A stretch of DNA of 64,000 bases from Siphonodentalium dalli (taxonomy: Eukaryota; Mollusca; Scaphopoda; Gadilida; Siphonodentaliidae): assembly GCA_032622095.1 (NCBI GenBank), contig CP136066.1:182318716-182382715 (forward strand), written 5' to 3'. Both the position numbers and the translations under genes were made by a program. Shown here in pieces: positions 1 through 12,407 of the stretch. Every line of letters starts with the position of its first letter. Position 1 is the stretch's first letter. The notes under the pieces were generated by a model that saw only the letters and a program-made list of their open reading frames with translations, made no database searches and was not told where the DNA came from.

Positions 1-614
1 TGTAACATAAATGCCTCATATATAGTTAGAAAGATGTTATTACTCTTCAATTTGATGTACTTTTGTATCCCCTGTAAAATTTGGTTAAGAAAAACACTGG
101 TTATGAGCACAGGTCTGACGCAAACCGACTGTAAAATTTCACTCGTTCGAGATGATGTCCGCTAAACTGGGTCAAAAAGTGTGATTTTTACACCGACTTG
201 GGCTTCAAAAATACACTCAACGGTTAGTAGAATATATATATTATACATCATTAGCAGCGGAATTGTTTACTGACCCACCCAAACCAATCACGCTACATCA
301 CCAGGTCTGGTACTTTTGCCAAATGCTGTATGTACGGAAATCGGCGTATATACCTCTATCGACATATAAAGTTGATAGACGCATCACATATCAGCTCAGT
401 TTTATGGCAAATTTGCAATAACCACGAAATTCCACAACACGTCGTCTAGTTCTAAGCTTAGTATGCAGCTTTATAATCAAAACAAGACGCAAAATACGTA
501 GGGAAAGAACGAACTTTTATGCGGCGAAGCGAATCGACTGTCCGTTGAAAAGCTGTTTACATATGCACGCTGACCTGAATGAGTGATAAAACGTGAATAT
601 TACCAAATTTACAG
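1..614. other. No gene seen
   Basis: AT-rich sequence with no open frame supported by splice signals or family resemblance. It may be intron upstream of the exon at 615. Confidence 0.4.
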
Positions 615-695
615 ATTCAGAAGACCATCTTGACAACATATCAGGAAGAAGCAGCCATAGCTGTAACCAGCAGTGAAGAAGAGGCTCATCGTTGA
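615..695 (+). CDS. Possible terminal coding exon, unknown protein
   Basis: A TTTACAG acceptor at 608-614 is followed by 26 open codons ending in TGA at 693-695. The peptide begins IQKTILTTYQEEAA and ends SSEEEAHR, a helical acidic tail. The two other frames close early. It lies about 1.3 kb before the DUF6589-like exons and could be the end of a preceding gene or an exon unrelated to them. No family recognised. A second weak donor (CAG|GTAGGG near 710) lies just beyond, so the stop may not be the true end. Confidence 0.3.
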   Translation: MQKTILTTYQEEAAIAVTSSEEEAHR

Positions 696-1028
696 TTGGC
701 TAAAACAGGTAGGGAAAATGTTTTATTATACGCCCAACAGTGAATTATAGAAAAAAACGCGTTTAGATAAATATCGATATCACCCAGAAGGGGATATAGA
801 AGAATATACTTTCACACTAGCTTGCGCGTGCGACCGATTCACTTGCGAGTACCAATACTGTTTCCGGTTTGTACTATTGAAGAAGGTCATTGAAAGAACC
901 CATTGTAATATTCTAAATTATATTATATTCACTGATACAGTTATAATTAAAATGTATTTTATGTTGAAATTCGACATATTTATGGCGTAAATAAAGGGAA
1001 TAATACGGAAACTATATACAAATGTTTA

Positions 1029-1620
1029 TGTGTGTGAGTTAGATAGATATATTTATTTATTATGCCATACATCAATGGTTGAGAGAACATGTTTACATAT
1101 GTAGACATAATATCATAGACGAAAAAAGAAGGTATCAATTCAATAAAGATATATTATTTTGGTTGTAACCTTATCGGGGGCAGGGTAAACCAGTCACTGT
1201 AGAAGACAAACAAGGACCTCACACCATACTACCCTAAAGCACAGCCGTGGGGAGACATAGTATGCGGAATCTCTCTGACCTCATCAAGTAGCTAGTCGAC
1301 CATCATTAAGCTTGACAAATTTACAGATTATCCTAGCTATCGATGGTTTTCTCGTGGATAACTAGATTTTAAGTTTCATTGGACTTGGGCAATTCCAGTA
1401 TGACTTGTGCAACAGCATTTTTCGCTCTGTTAATGCTTGACAGTAAAACATATAGTGAATTTCGTCACCGATTTGGCCGTTGTTACATAGTGTACATATT
1501 GGATCATCGCGGGTGTACTATGCCATCAGCCCTTTCTATTGGTAATGAGTGGTTGCTTGTTCTGAATCGAGCTAGGGTAAATTTTATGTCCTCACTAAAC
1601 TAGGAGATGTAATATTCCTG
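1029..1620 (-). mobile_element. LINE 3'-end fragment, copy A
   Basis: The minus strand encodes degraded C-terminal reverse-transcriptase-ORF sequence, seen by comparison with the copies at 14.9, 18.9 and 29.5 kb. The 3' end at about 1029 has a short ATCT-rich tail. It is 5'-truncated. Because it shares not only the LINE part but also about 1.2 kb beyond it with the region at 14.9-16.7 kb, the two were copied together by a segmental duplication rather than inserted independently. Confidence 0.75.
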
Positions 1621-2830
1621 ACCGAAGTCCGGTTTTAATACCATAGGACTGAATAAGTTACATATGGTGTGGACGGTCACTGTGATTGAAATTCAGGTTT
1701 CCTAAAACAATTTCAGCTTATACTGCTCTCAACCTTAATTAAAGAGTATAATTCAAGCACTAGCTGGACCCAGAGCCGATTTAACATCAACTTGATGGTC
1801 ATGCTACTAAGTAAATGATGTGCGAAAATTTTATTGAACAGTTTAAACAGCTAGAGTAATTAACAATGATATACATATATATGAGCAACTTTTTACATGT
1901 ACACATAATGGTCCAACCAGGCGTGGGGTACGTCTATATTCCAGACTAAAATTATATTTAAATTTCTTTTAGAAGATGAATGGGAAGATATTGAAGTTTT
2001 ATCCGAAGAGGAAAGTGAAGAAACTGAAGATGACGAAGAAAGTATGGACGAAGATTCCCACGATGGAGATCGGAATGCCTTAGATTGTGAGATATTTTAC
2101 ATACCACAGTATATTACATATACATGTACCATATGTCCCCCATTTAGTCCATGCTGCTGGATAAAAGATTCTAAACAACGAATAATGTCAATGATATAAG
2201 AAATCTGTCAACTAAATATTTCCGTCCTTCATTCATATACATGTATTATGAAAGTATTCAAGTATAACTGAACATTCTAATAGCAATTCATCGCATGACC
2301 GGCAATACACGCTCTGTTGGGATTTTTTAAATGTCCAGAGAATAATATGATATATTCACCGATCTTGTGGTTTATATAGTTATGTTAATTATACTTCAAC
2401 TTTTGATAGTGTTCAATGTTTGTTTTATGGTGGCCATATAAAGTGTTATATTATATTCGACTCACATTTGATCATATTCGATCGCTGATCGCTTCATTAT
2501 ATTTATATTTTAAGATACCACAACAGATAGCAGCAGCGGAATGAGCACGGCCTTAATCGAACCTGTATCAAGGTGTCCGATCAGAACAAAGAATGTGAGT
2601 CACCGACTCAAAACATCTTTCTCACACATGAGCGCATGCAGTGGAGCCATATGAACATGTCAATCTGATGAAAATTGTCAATCTGATGAAAATTGTCTCA
2701 AAAGAAAGACTTCCTTTCTATTTAAGAACAAAAAGATAAGATACAGAGCCTTAAAAGATTGAACACATTTGCATTATAGCGATGCTCCGTTCTCGCGTTT
2801 TTCAAGACAATCCGAGCAAAACAGCATGTA
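1029..2830. repeat. Segmental duplication, copy 1 (partner 14921-16692)
   Basis: This 1.8-kb stretch, including the LINE fragment and two DUF6589-like exons, is closely matched by 14921-16692. The match stops just after the word GCATGTAATAACG in both copies. Small indels separate them; for example copy 1 has extra bases near 2250 and 2300. Confidence 0.85.
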
Positions 2831-3060
2831 ATAACGACATACCTTCCCGCATTCCTACAGTGTATAATATCGGTCGCTTTGAGCAAGTCGGCATCTCCAT
2901 GAGTGCATTCTAGTTTATAATTGTTTTTATCTTTTAACAGACGTTCAAACAATTCAACGCGATGGGTGTTTGCATGAGCAAAGATGTTACCCTCAAAGCT
3001 CTTTCTGCTCTAAAGACAGAATATGATAAGGACATCAGATCAATGAAGACATCGATCGAG
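1973..3060 (+). CDS. DUF6589-like protein, three internal exons (partial gene)
   Basis: Exons 1973-2086, 2515-2594 and 2941-3060 join in phase. Exon 1 is strongly acidic (DEWEDIEVLSEEESEE start). Its last base T plus AT of exon 2 gives Tyr. Exon 2 is Ser/Thr-rich. Exon 3 encodes 40 codons containing FNAMGVCMSKDVTLKALSAL, followed by a charged helix ending KTSIE. Donors are GTGAGA, GTGAGT and GTAACA. The 'short hydrophobic, G-V-C-M-S, Leu-rich, charged helix' pattern resembles the region preceding the core of DUF6589 proteins, which are of unknown function and often multicopy in invertebrates. I recall this pattern and have not aligned it. No start codon or downstream core exon was found nearby; the best core candidate is the exon at 17195, beside the second copy. 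Confidence 0.5.
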
Positions 3061-4357
3061 GTAACACTAGTCAATAAATGGCACAATATTCAATAAGGCA
3101 AGTGAATGTATGAGAAACATTACCAAAACCAGAACTATTATATTCCGGTAATTAGCACATAAACCCACCATAAAAAAACAAATATAAATAGGTGAATTTC
3201 ATAAAATTAATTTGGCAACATTAATTTGGCAACATTTAGTTAAATCATTAAGGATTAAAATGTATGTATATCACAAATTCATATACACGGCCTTCCAATT
3301 TCATGTAAGTTTTGTCGACCACTTTCCAGACTCCAGACCAGAAAATCTTTTCCAGATTGGTTAAGTGTTTGTATGCCTTCCGATTTCAGAGCCTCAACTT
3401 CTCAGAATAAACCATATCCCATTTTTTGGTGAAGGATTTTCAGTGGAGAATTTTGTAATTTCCTCACCAGATTATACACACAAAAAATGTATTTCATGGT
3501 TCTTGGGGGCGATGATGTTCCTGATGTAAGCAGGAACATTTTATCGAGACTCCTTTCGCACGGTTTATCAACAAAACTAATTGGTGTGGCCGAGTGGACA
3601 ATACGGGGTTACAAACATTGGAGCGGACGCTCGCTTTAATTTACGGTAATATTCTTCATATGGTTGGTTAGCTTCTAAATTGTTGTATCCTATGACAAAA
3701 TTTACTGGTTACACTAATATATATTTATATATGGAAATAGCATTGGTATTTACCAATAGCTTTGCATGATGATCATATAAAACACAGTAGCACTTTCATG
3801 CCCCGATGACAGAAACCCACCAACGATATATTTAAAACACGGGATCATACCATTCGTAGCGATGGGTGCATGGAAGAACTGAGCGCAATCCACATTTGTT
3901 TTGACTGCATAATCTGCAATAATCACTGTTTAACAATAACATTGAGAATATTCTACAAGCCACATATTTGTGTTAGTCTTTTTACATGAATGTTGGTGAT
4001 ATTTCAAAACACAGACTACCTGTAACGTGGAACAGTTTCTCAGAGTCGGAATGTCGAACACTATCGGGACATTGGCGCCTGGGTTCTGGCTGATTAATAT
4101 ACATTATGAAAATAACATTTTATTGTCGCAAGGAGGAATTGGAATAAAGAATACTTTAAATTTAGAGACAACATGTTTATTGACGCGCGCTGATAAATAA
4201 TCCCGATTCAAGTGCGCCCACTGTCGATGATCATTTGAATTGTGTGCTAGGAATATATGTAACACCGCACAACATTCAATTACTCTTTGAATAGTAATTG
4301 ATACGTAATCATCATCTTGAAAGTGGCTCAATTATGTTTGCCCCGGGGTGTGAATCG
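3061..4357. other. No gene seen
   Basis: AT-rich sequence, presumably intron or intergenic. No supported exon, RNA gene or clear repeat was recognised. Confidence 0.4.
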
Positions 4358-4468
4358 GTTTATAAATATGTCACAACCCGCTTGGGTATCTGTACAAGAA
4401 ATATAGACCGCGGCCCTAGGTCAATATTTATGGTACAGATACCCAAGTGGGTTATAACCTATAAATAT
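4358..4468. repeat. Foldback hairpin element
   Basis: Arms of about 35 bases are inverted copies of each other: the left arm runs through ACCCGCTTGGGTATCTGTAC and the right through its complement, around a GC-rich centre (CCGCGGCC). Outer ends are TATAAATA on both sides. This is typical of a small non-autonomous foldback MITE. No second copy was seen in the window. Confidence 0.7.
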
Positions 4469-4595
4469 TATTTTGATAATAAGAATGACTGCCATTTTCC
4501 AAGTTGGGACTATCAACCACTGTTGTTGTATACTTACTATTATCCAGTCTACAATTGTTACTGCGGCTGTTAATAAATGTCAATTTGTTTTACAG

Positions 4596-5212
4596 CAGCT
4601 CACCGAGTGCCATCTGGCAGTGAACACAGACGACCAACAGAAAAGGTAGCATGGATTGTGGGATCGTCCATTATAAGTAGGGCGGAGGAGTATGCTTTGA
4701 CAAAATATGATAAAAGATCTGGGCCTAGGAGCCATCATATCACCTGGTTAGGCCAGGGAGAAATGAGGTGGGCGGGACTTCTCCCAAAAATTCGCCTCCA
4801 GATTATGAAGGAGCGAGGGCAGGTCCCTAATGCACTCATAATTGACCTGACATCCACTGATCTGGTGGATTATCGTAAATATTTGGGTAAAACATGGAGC
4901 AATCTTTACCTAGCCAAAAATATCAAGCAGCTGATGAGTGCCATAAAAATGATATGGCAGTCATCATGGCACTTATTCCAGGGTGTCAGATCATCTGGTC
5001 TGATACTCTGCAAACACGAAAGTGGCACGAGGAGACCAAGGCCTCTTATTTCTCTATTGAGGAAAAACGGAAGAGAATTAACAATTATGGCACGAAGGCT
5101 GTTGGGGTGGAATATTCCACACCCAAAAATTACATTCCATGAAAAAGATCTTTACATGAAGGATGATATTCACATGAGTGAAGCTGGCAAGTCAGCCATC
5201 AGTATTATATAG
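4596..5212 (+). pseudogene. SGNH-hydrolase-like domain pseudogene
   Basis: The domain follows a TTTTACAG acceptor. Frame 1 gives VAWIVGSSIISRAEEYAL, then W.GQGEMRWAGLLPKIR and PNALIIDLTSTDL. The middle continues in another frame as GCQIIWSDTLQTRKWHEE then EEKRKRINNY (about 4960-5110). Frame 1 resumes with IPHPKI and DDIHMSEAGKSA to the stop. The order matches SGNH-type domains: G-S-S for the nucleophile block, STDL in place of the usual GxND, and D-x-x-H at the end. Such domains occur in animal mobile elements and multicopy genes. Two compensating frameshifts (near 4960 and 5110) and the altered GxND block argue for a decayed copy. Similarity is from motif recall. Confidence 0.6.
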
Positions 5213-7386
5213 TGCAGCCACTTATCTGAAAGGATGGGGGTGCAATGATTGGGGGGGACACGGGGTGGGGGGCACGGGACATTCTTAGAAGAACTGTGGT
5301 AGTTATTATACACATTTTGACAAGCACACTAAAATACATAATTGTGTAACTGATAGTGAGTAGATAACTTCAGATTTATATAATTTTTCAAATATAAAAG
5401 GGGATTGCACACTAAATCCAGTCATTTATGGGGCCATCTCCTATATACTCAACAGAATATATGCAACAAATGAATGAATTTGAGCCAATTAGTAATGTCA
5501 AACGTCCATATCGTTCAGAGGACAATTTTAACAACATAACAATCGTTCAGCATGCATACGTTTTGTATAAGATAACAACTTTTGACTTCTTGAAATTTAA
5601 ATAGATGTAACTCTTATTCCTTAATAATTATATTCTGATTAATATCATGTATTATGTACTGCAATACAGAATGTATTCAATGCATAACACATGTTATTCC
5701 TATAGTTTTACATTTTATGGTCTCATTCCTCCCAGTTGAAACCACATAGCATGTCCCTGACAATATGTATTATGCTTACAAATTTTAATTATTAAAAATT
5801 GACCGTTGTGCAAGTACTACAATGTTCTTTTATAAAAAATATTGTAAACCAAGCTATTTTCTCCACACAAAAAAATGATTTAAGAGGACAAATAAAACTT
5901 TTACACAAACTGTCCTACATTTTTCTGAATATACAGAAACAACTTTCAAGATTGACAAAAATCCCCCAACTCAACGCCAAGAAACATTAAGTTTATCACA
6001 AAACTGGGTTTAACTACAGTAAAACCTTGGTTTACTCCCATAACATCTAGTTTTACTCCAACTAAAACCTTGGCGAATCCATGAAGTCTTTTAAAATCAA
6101 CGTTGTCGAAGATGTCAAACGAGCTAATCGTAAAACCTATATAGCAAGATTTCATTCATCACACTGACTTATTTGTTAGAAGATATTTCATATTTCATTA
6201 CGGACATTAACACCTCCCACTTCCACTCAGACTCTCTGACTTTGTGTTATTTACAGCACGGCACTATTTTGGCCAAATGACTTAATTGTTTATAAAACTA
6301 GCAATGGCACTATTGTTGTCCATTTTCGTAAAATTCGTCATTATTAAAATGAATGTGGCAGCACAACATCGCCGGAACAGAAACCGCGAAACGTGTCGAC
6401 AAAGGGCGTTATTTCAGGAAGTAATAGGTCCGGTCAACCTGCGGCCTCGCCACGTTAGACAATTGGTTGTGAATTTCAACCCCCCATTCTGGGACAGGAC
6501 AAACTTGTCTGCGTTCATTTCGGTAAATGGGTTAGACCAGACCCTATCTCTTGACTATATATTATATTATTCTATATAGTATCTCTTGACTGGTCAGACC
6601 ACACGAGTTTATACAATCGACGACCACATGGATCATAGCTTCGAGACAGTTAACTATAGGATAACCCCTCGCAGTGGGTGGTACGGTATTGTAACCCGGA
6701 CCAAAGCGGGGGGATAGGATAGGAGAGGATAATTTTATCGATAAATGTTAGCATTGTCAACCAACGGAAAACATCAAGTTCCTTCTAACCTAACGCACAT
6801 TCAAACCAAAACAAACCTCATCTTGTCCACACCGTATTATATAATTTTAGTCAATCATACTCTCAAATTTTCTTTACTAACATCAAGATGAATGTTTGTT
6901 TTACAAATTCTATTGCAAAAGTCGGTTGGGGGGATTTGGCACCTGATTCGTACGGCACGGTATAAAAGACGAGGGGTATGGTGTGATATGGGTGAAATGG
7001 CCACATGGCACAAATAAGGGAATGAAAACTAAGACTAGCACTAGTCATACGGGATCGAATAATCAACTGGCATCGCATTTTTGCAGTTTGCAGTAATATC
7101 AATTTATCAACAAAAACGAACAGAAAGTCAATGAACGTTTTATTTTGTTTTCAGACTGCAGCATCGAGCTGTTTAGAATTAAATTTTTATTGAAATTTTA
7201 CTCGAACGTTATAACAGATAATTATTTTTATAATAAACTAAATCCGACTTATTTAAATTCTATTTAATTTATAATGACAATTTGAAATGCTAGGTGATTT
7301 TTCTATATATATATAACTGCGTAAATTGGTTATCTGCTACGAAATCATATCATAACCGGTATTATAGTTTGAAAATGATTTTCCAA
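5213..7386. other. No gene seen
   Basis: AT-rich sequence. A frame at 6286-6579 has a hydrophobic start and Arg-rich middle but no splice or family support. Weak repeats of TTTACTCCCA/TTTTACTCCAAC type occur near 6010-6075. Confidence 0.35.
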
Positions 7387-7524
7387 CAAATGGATTGGAC
7401 AGACTGGGGCATCGCTCAAAACAATTGCTACCAACGGTGAGGTCAAGATGGATCTTCTCGGACTGGGACAGTTCGATCTCGACCACCTCATTCAGCGGGG
7501 TCGGTCTGGTTATAAATGATAAGA
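7387..7524 (+). other. Possible degenerate exon
   Basis: One frame gives a protein-like stretch (GASLKTIATNGEVKMDLLGL then FDLDHLIQRGRSGYK) before a stop, but no convincing acceptor or start is present. Unidentified; this may be chance. Confidence 0.15.
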
Positions 7525-7699
7525 TGGATACAACAACAGGCCATGGGCGGAAATCGCGACCACATTTTCAAGCTTCATCTGCTTTGAGGGACATCTCAAT
7601 TATCCATTCCCTCATATTCGCAGTCACCGTGCCTCCATAACTCTGATTTATATATAAATACATTTAAATACATAAAATAGGTCTTAAAATGTGTTACTC

Positions 7700-7765
7700 T
7701 TCATATGTATTATATATATATGTGTGTATGTGTATATATGTATATATATATGTATATCACATGAA
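7700..7765. repeat. ATATG/TATG-type microsatellite
   Basis: Alternating TATATGTG/TATGTATA units over about 60 bases. Confidence 0.7.
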
Positions 7766-7814
7766 ACCCCTATATCATTGGAAAATCCATTATATATTTT
7801 CTTATCTGTCACTA

Positions 7815-7905
7815 GTGGCTAATAGCAAATAGTCCAAGCGGTAATCACTTTCATTGTATATTATGCTTGTTTGGTTCAAAGGTTCAAATCGCTAAGGGAC
7901 TTCGT
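7815..7905 (+). repeat. Possible tRNA-like SINE relic
   Basis: A box-A-like word (TAGTCCAAGCGG) is followed about 45 bases later by a box-B-like GGTTCAAATCG. There is no cloverleaf and no clear tail, so this is at most an old SINE head. Confidence 0.25.
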
Positions 7906-8029
7906 TAAATATGTCAATCAGCATAATCTGGACAAGAAGGTACAATATCATGTTTTACTTTAATACGTAAATAGCTCAAAGTTAGCCACCCCTGCTGCTA
8001 GCTTTTGGTATCATATATAGCCCCAAGTC

Positions 8030-8405
8030 TGGGATCATATATATCTCCTGAGTCGGGGAAATCCTGATCTATCACTGAGATAAATATCAAGAGGACTGGT
8101 AATTATTTAAATATAACGTCCACCATATGCGTGCCATCTGCGTATGTCGTGTGGTTTGGACATTCCTATATAAAAGATGTATATCGCACGAACAATTATT
8201 TTAAGTGGCCTCGCGACTCTAAAGATGGCTGCTTCTCTGTATTCTGACTTAACTAGAACTCAGTGCGCTCAGCACACAGCAAAGATTGAGTTGTCAGTAG
8301 ACACAATATTACATGGTCTGTATGATCTATGTAAAACGCCAACTACACGATAATTACATAAGGGTGGATACACACATGCATCTAAGTAATCTGTGTAATG
8401 CAGAG
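8030..8405. repeat. Diverged repeat shared with 30620-30910
   Basis: Words such as GGGATCAT, GGAAATCCTG, AATATCAAGA, GAGGACTG, CGAACAATTATTTTAA, TTACATGGTCTG and ACACGATA recur in the same order at 30620-30910. The last 40 bases (AGGGTGGATACACAC) appear inverted in the other copy. It lies directly upstream of a B exon here and of a C exon there, so it is part of the paralogous locus. Confidence 0.6.
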
Positions 8406-8476
8406 AGTCGATAATATAAACGCGCGAGTGTCAAATACAACTTGAACATTTGTCAGATTCAAATCTTATATTCCAG

Positions 8477-8626
8477 ATATGTCTTCTAAGCACAACTGAC
8501 TATGGCGATGCAGCCACACATATGGCTATAGAATCCTTCACAAATCAAAAGCCTTACAAAGTTTTCCAACTATTGGAAATGGCCGAATGGCCGCTAAAAG
8601 TCATCGTCGAAGGCTTCATCTCATCT
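8477..8626 (+). CDS. Exon B1 of an unidentified multicopy gene family
   Basis: A 150-base exon, phase 0 at both ends, between TATTCCAG and GTAAGT. It encodes ICLLSTTDYGDAATHMAIES, then a Gln/Leu-rich middle, EMAEWPLKVIVEGFISS at the end. The signature is LLxTxxxG..E/A-T, then QLLEx-x-WP-x-(K/R)-x-x-VEGF(I/L)SS. Closely similar 150-base exons lie at 11447 and 11814, and a stump at 34144. The alternating-hydrophobic WPLKVIVEGFISS looks like beta strands; joined to exon C it suggests an OB-like or other small beta domain, which is only a guess. I do not recognise the family. Confidence 0.55.
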
Positions 8627-10141
8627 GTAAGTACAGGTTTCTACCATAATTCAAAAATCAACAATTGTTTCCATCGAAATACTATCTGCATTGCACAATT
8701 GCTAATATTTACAGGTTTCCTATTACTATGTAATTATGTATAGGATATTGCCCGAGCTGTCGGGCATTCGGAAAAAAATAATTCACAGAGACGAAGCCGA
8801 GGTTTTTATCTGTACAAATGCCAGACAGCGAGGGCAAGATATGTCTTAAACACAGTATTTAAAGAATAAAAAGATGAAATTTTAAATTTTCTCTAAATTT
8901 TACTCAGAATTTGTTCAATGCTATTACAATTTATGATATATTTAACTTAAAGTTAATAAAAAATGTTATCGAAAAATGTGAACATTACTATTAAAACAAG
9001 TTCCGAGTCTGTCCGACATATATGAAGAATTTCAGATTTAGATTCATTTTAACTCTTCTACCAAATATATGGGATTTAAGAATATATATAAATATGCATA
9101 AACATAGATTCAACACATATTATTGCTCGCAACATCAGACGATCAAGATGAGATAATAATTACAGATAACATAATAATTAACACAAGATAATACTTACAC
9201 AAGTTCAGTTGCCACTTTAAATAGTGATCCAGAGATTTGCGATTGCAATCGTCATTAAAAATGTGTCAATCGACCGCCGCCCCATGATATCTCTTCAATT
9301 ATGTCCTACTTCACTGTGCATGTATAAACCAATGAACATAATATTTCTGACTCAAATTATGTTAGATCTCAGATAACACATGGGTGGAAGTTTAATTGAC
9401 ACCGGTGCATATGTGTTAACAGCATGGACACCTCCCAGCTACAACAAACATTTAATTTGCTTGGCTTGATATTGTGTTTTCTCGCCGCAAAAAAATCGCT
9501 TGCCAAGACATTGTCCAAACGTGATTGGTACAGCTTTACCTTTCTGACAAAGACCAACCATGCATTAACTCGTGGCATTTTATAATACTCATCGCCTATT
9601 ATATGAGTCTCATAGTATAATTCAACAGCTTTCAAAACATTTGCTATACAGAATGAACGGTAAAACTCGTCGCGATCTCAGATTATCAGATATCTAAACT
9701 TTATCCAAACACTATATTATATACCCCCCCCCCCCCCAAGCATATAAGGCTAGGTTCAGACAGCTGGAAAATTGCATGGCACATAAAACATTAAAACAAG
9801 CTGGCTATCTATTGCACACTTTTGAATGATACATTTTTGAATTCATATGCTCCTTAGATTGTTCTATCGGTTATTGCAGCGAAAATACCAATATATGCCA
9901 AGTTTAAAAGATATTGACTTGAAAATGACATAATTACTCAGATAAAGTTCCGGGCACAAGCAGACGCACCCACATACGGCTCGACGCACGAACGACTCAT
10001 TACTGTAGTCCTCTCCACGGAATATCGGGGGGGGGGTAAATCGGATTAAATCAATGTTAATTTGTTAACTGTTAATTTGTCACGATAGCCGATTTATAAG
10101 CCCGCACAATTATTTATTAGACACGCGTGACATTACTTTAA
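8627..10141. other. No gene seen
   Basis: AT-rich intron-like DNA; poly-C run at about 9723-9738, poly-G run near 10022. The minus frame at 9369-9635 has no support. Confidence 0.4.
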
Positions 10142-10576
10142 AGGTACTCAATCCGATCAGAAGGTCCCCGTACACATACGTCAAGATACATTTCTTCAAA
10201 ATAAGCTTTTGTTATCAGAATCGATTTATCGCAACAAAATAATAGTAACACTGTAAACTATGGTATCCAATTTCCCAAAGCTTGTTATTGATCAACATTT
10301 TGTTCCACAAAATATGGCCGTATTATCACGAAATTTGACGGTATTAGCACTTGATTTTAGAGTTATCCATCGTCGTCCGCATTTTTGTCAGACCCCAGTT
10401 TGACCACTTGTTTCTTATTATCACACATCTCGTGAAATAATACATTTATACATTTTTAAAACCGATATATGATAACTCGGAGCTTTCATAGGTTGGTTGC
10501 TGGACTCGAATCAAATATTTTGTACCCCCCCCCCCAAGCCATAGAACTTAGTAACGTATGATCGGATTGAGTACCT
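10142..10576. mobile_element. TTAA-flanked MITE, copy 1
   Basis: The element begins AGGTACTCAATCCGATCA and ends with its inverse, flanked by TTAA at 10138-10141 and 10577-10580. TTAA target duplications are used by piggyBac-type (and Kolobok) transposases, so this is a non-autonomous member of such a family. The interior contains a GACTCGAATCAAATATTTTG block and a poly-C tract before a CAAGCCA word, also seen in the copies at 57.5-60.1 kb. Confidence 0.8.
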
Positions 10577-11446
10577 TTAATCCAACACGGCATTTTGCAA
10601 GTTTCTTGACGATATACGAATTTTGGAAACTACCCTATTTTGAAAATTCACTAAATTTTGATACAACTAAACTGCAACATGTTATTAAAAGAGTCTTTCG
10701 TCAACATGACGTTCATACACAATCGAAAAATAATCACAATGGTTAATAATACAATTTTACCCCGTGTATTTGTACAAATCCGCACTGACACAAGTTTTTT
10801 ATAAACGCCGAGCGTGTAGAATGAGGTGACATGTGACATCAAAACGTTGATGTTACAGTCACAGTCGCTAGAACCGGAATCTTTTTTAATAATATATGAT
10901 AGTTAACTTAGTTAGTTAATATATACGGACATATTAAAGTTGTTTCATAATGAAACTAATTTCAATCAAGGGAATACGTTATCACCAAAGACCAGTATCA
11001 GGTTGTGGGTCCCCAAAATACAGGTTAGACATTTTATACCTGGCGCAACAATACTTTGAAATCTACGACCAAAATAGATATAATTTGTGATGCTCATTTG
11101 TTATATAAAACAGTATTAAGTGATATATTCTTGCTTTCGACCGAACGACAAATTTGACTGGAATATGACACTATAATTTTGAAACTGTCAACCATAGAGG
11201 CTGTCACAATGTGAAAACCCAGAATACTATTACTGGAAAATTCAGATTAAATTATGTACATGTATGCTACAAAGGATCTTTCTATTCTGAATTGCTTGGA
11301 TCTCGGGTGGTATACATAGCAATGCTTTCTTTATAAATGTCTTTCTGTTGTGTATATTACGCCGATAATCTGTATAATGCATAGAGTCGATATTAACGCA
11401 CGAGTGTCCTAAACAACTTTTGTCTTATTCATATAATATATTCCAG

Positions 11447-11596
11447 ATTGTTCTGCTCAACACAACATAGTACGGGAATGAAGAAACTCAGCTTTCGATT
11501 GACGATTTTTGCAATGGGACTCCACTCAAAATGGGCCAACTAATGGAATTGCAAGACTGGCCAGTCAAATTAAACGTGGAGGGTTTTATCTCCTCT
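11447..11596 (+). pseudogene. Exon B2, with in-frame TAG
   Basis: Again 150 bases between TATTCCAG and GTACGT. It encodes IVLLNTT, a TAG stop at codon 8, then YGNEETQLSIDDFCNGTPLK and ending LQDWPVKLNVEGFISS. Apart from the stop it keeps length, phase and signature residues, so it decayed recently or is skipped in splicing. The flanking introns (TAATGCATAGAGTCGAT, GCACGAGTGTCCTA) resemble those before B1 and B3, showing unit duplication rather than exon shuffling. Confidence 0.55.
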
Positions 11597-11813
11597 GTAC
11601 GTATTCTGAATTAATTGGCTCTCGGGTGTTATACATAGCAATGCTTTCTTTATAAATAGACAGCACATGCGGTGTAAAATGAAGATGACTATCAGACATG
11701 ACCACCACAATACACCCACTTACATGTGTTTCTGTAGTGTATATTACGCTGATAAAAACGCACAAGTGTCCTATACAACTTGAACATTTGTCTTATTCAA
11801 TAATTTATTCCAG

Positions 11814-11963
11814 ATTACCCTGCTCAACACTAGAGACTTCGGCAACGAAGAGACTCTGCTCGCCATAGAAAATTTCTGCAACGCAACGCCCCTAAAAATA
11901 AACCAACTGTTAGAACTAAAGGAGTGGCCTGTAAGATTGAACGTCGAGGGGTTTCTATCATCG
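11814..11963 (+). CDS. Exon B3 of the unidentified family
   Basis: The third 150-base phase-0 exon, between TTATTCCAG and GTACGT, fully open. It encodes ITLLNTRDFGNEETLLAIEN, FCNATPLKINQLLELKEWPV and then RLNVEGFLSS. It sits 218 bases after B2, so B2 and B3 may be mutually exclusive or B3 a replacement. The next exon in phase is C1 at 12408, giving the joined strand pair VEGFLSS/VTAQGG. It is the best-preserved member of the B series. Confidence 0.6.
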
Positions 11964-12407
11964 GTACGTATAAGTTTACTGCCATATTTCAAAAATCAAC
12001 AAATTTATTTCCATCGAATATTGATAGGTTCCCTATTAGTATGTAATTATTTATTTATATCGAGCTATGTCCGTCAATTTGCCGCTGCGAAACAAGTTAT
12101 CAACGTTAAGATATACGCTTCTATTGTCATTATGTTAATGCATGCTTCAGTCAGTCAGTAACTGCAATATGAAATATATTCTGTTTATAATCATGATCTA
12201 TAAATAACCCATGCTGGTATGATTTACAACTCACGATTACATGTAATAGCACTGGTTGCAGTCCGTATTTCTAACCAGTCGCATAACATTATCTAAGCGA
12301 GCGCACTTATATTGTCCATATATATTATCTCAACATTTTATTTGAATGCGTTTCACATAACGGCTGTTCTATGGTCACTTCTAAGTACAATTTTCGTTAT
12401 TTTCCAG

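Noticed and set aside
1379-1603. Plus-strand 74-codon frame
   Set aside because: It is antisense to the LINE C-terminal coding region and recurs in every LINE copy.
7815-7905. Possible tRNA gene
   Set aside because: Box-A and box-B words are present but no acceptor stem or anticodon arm forms; kept only as a doubtful SINE relic.
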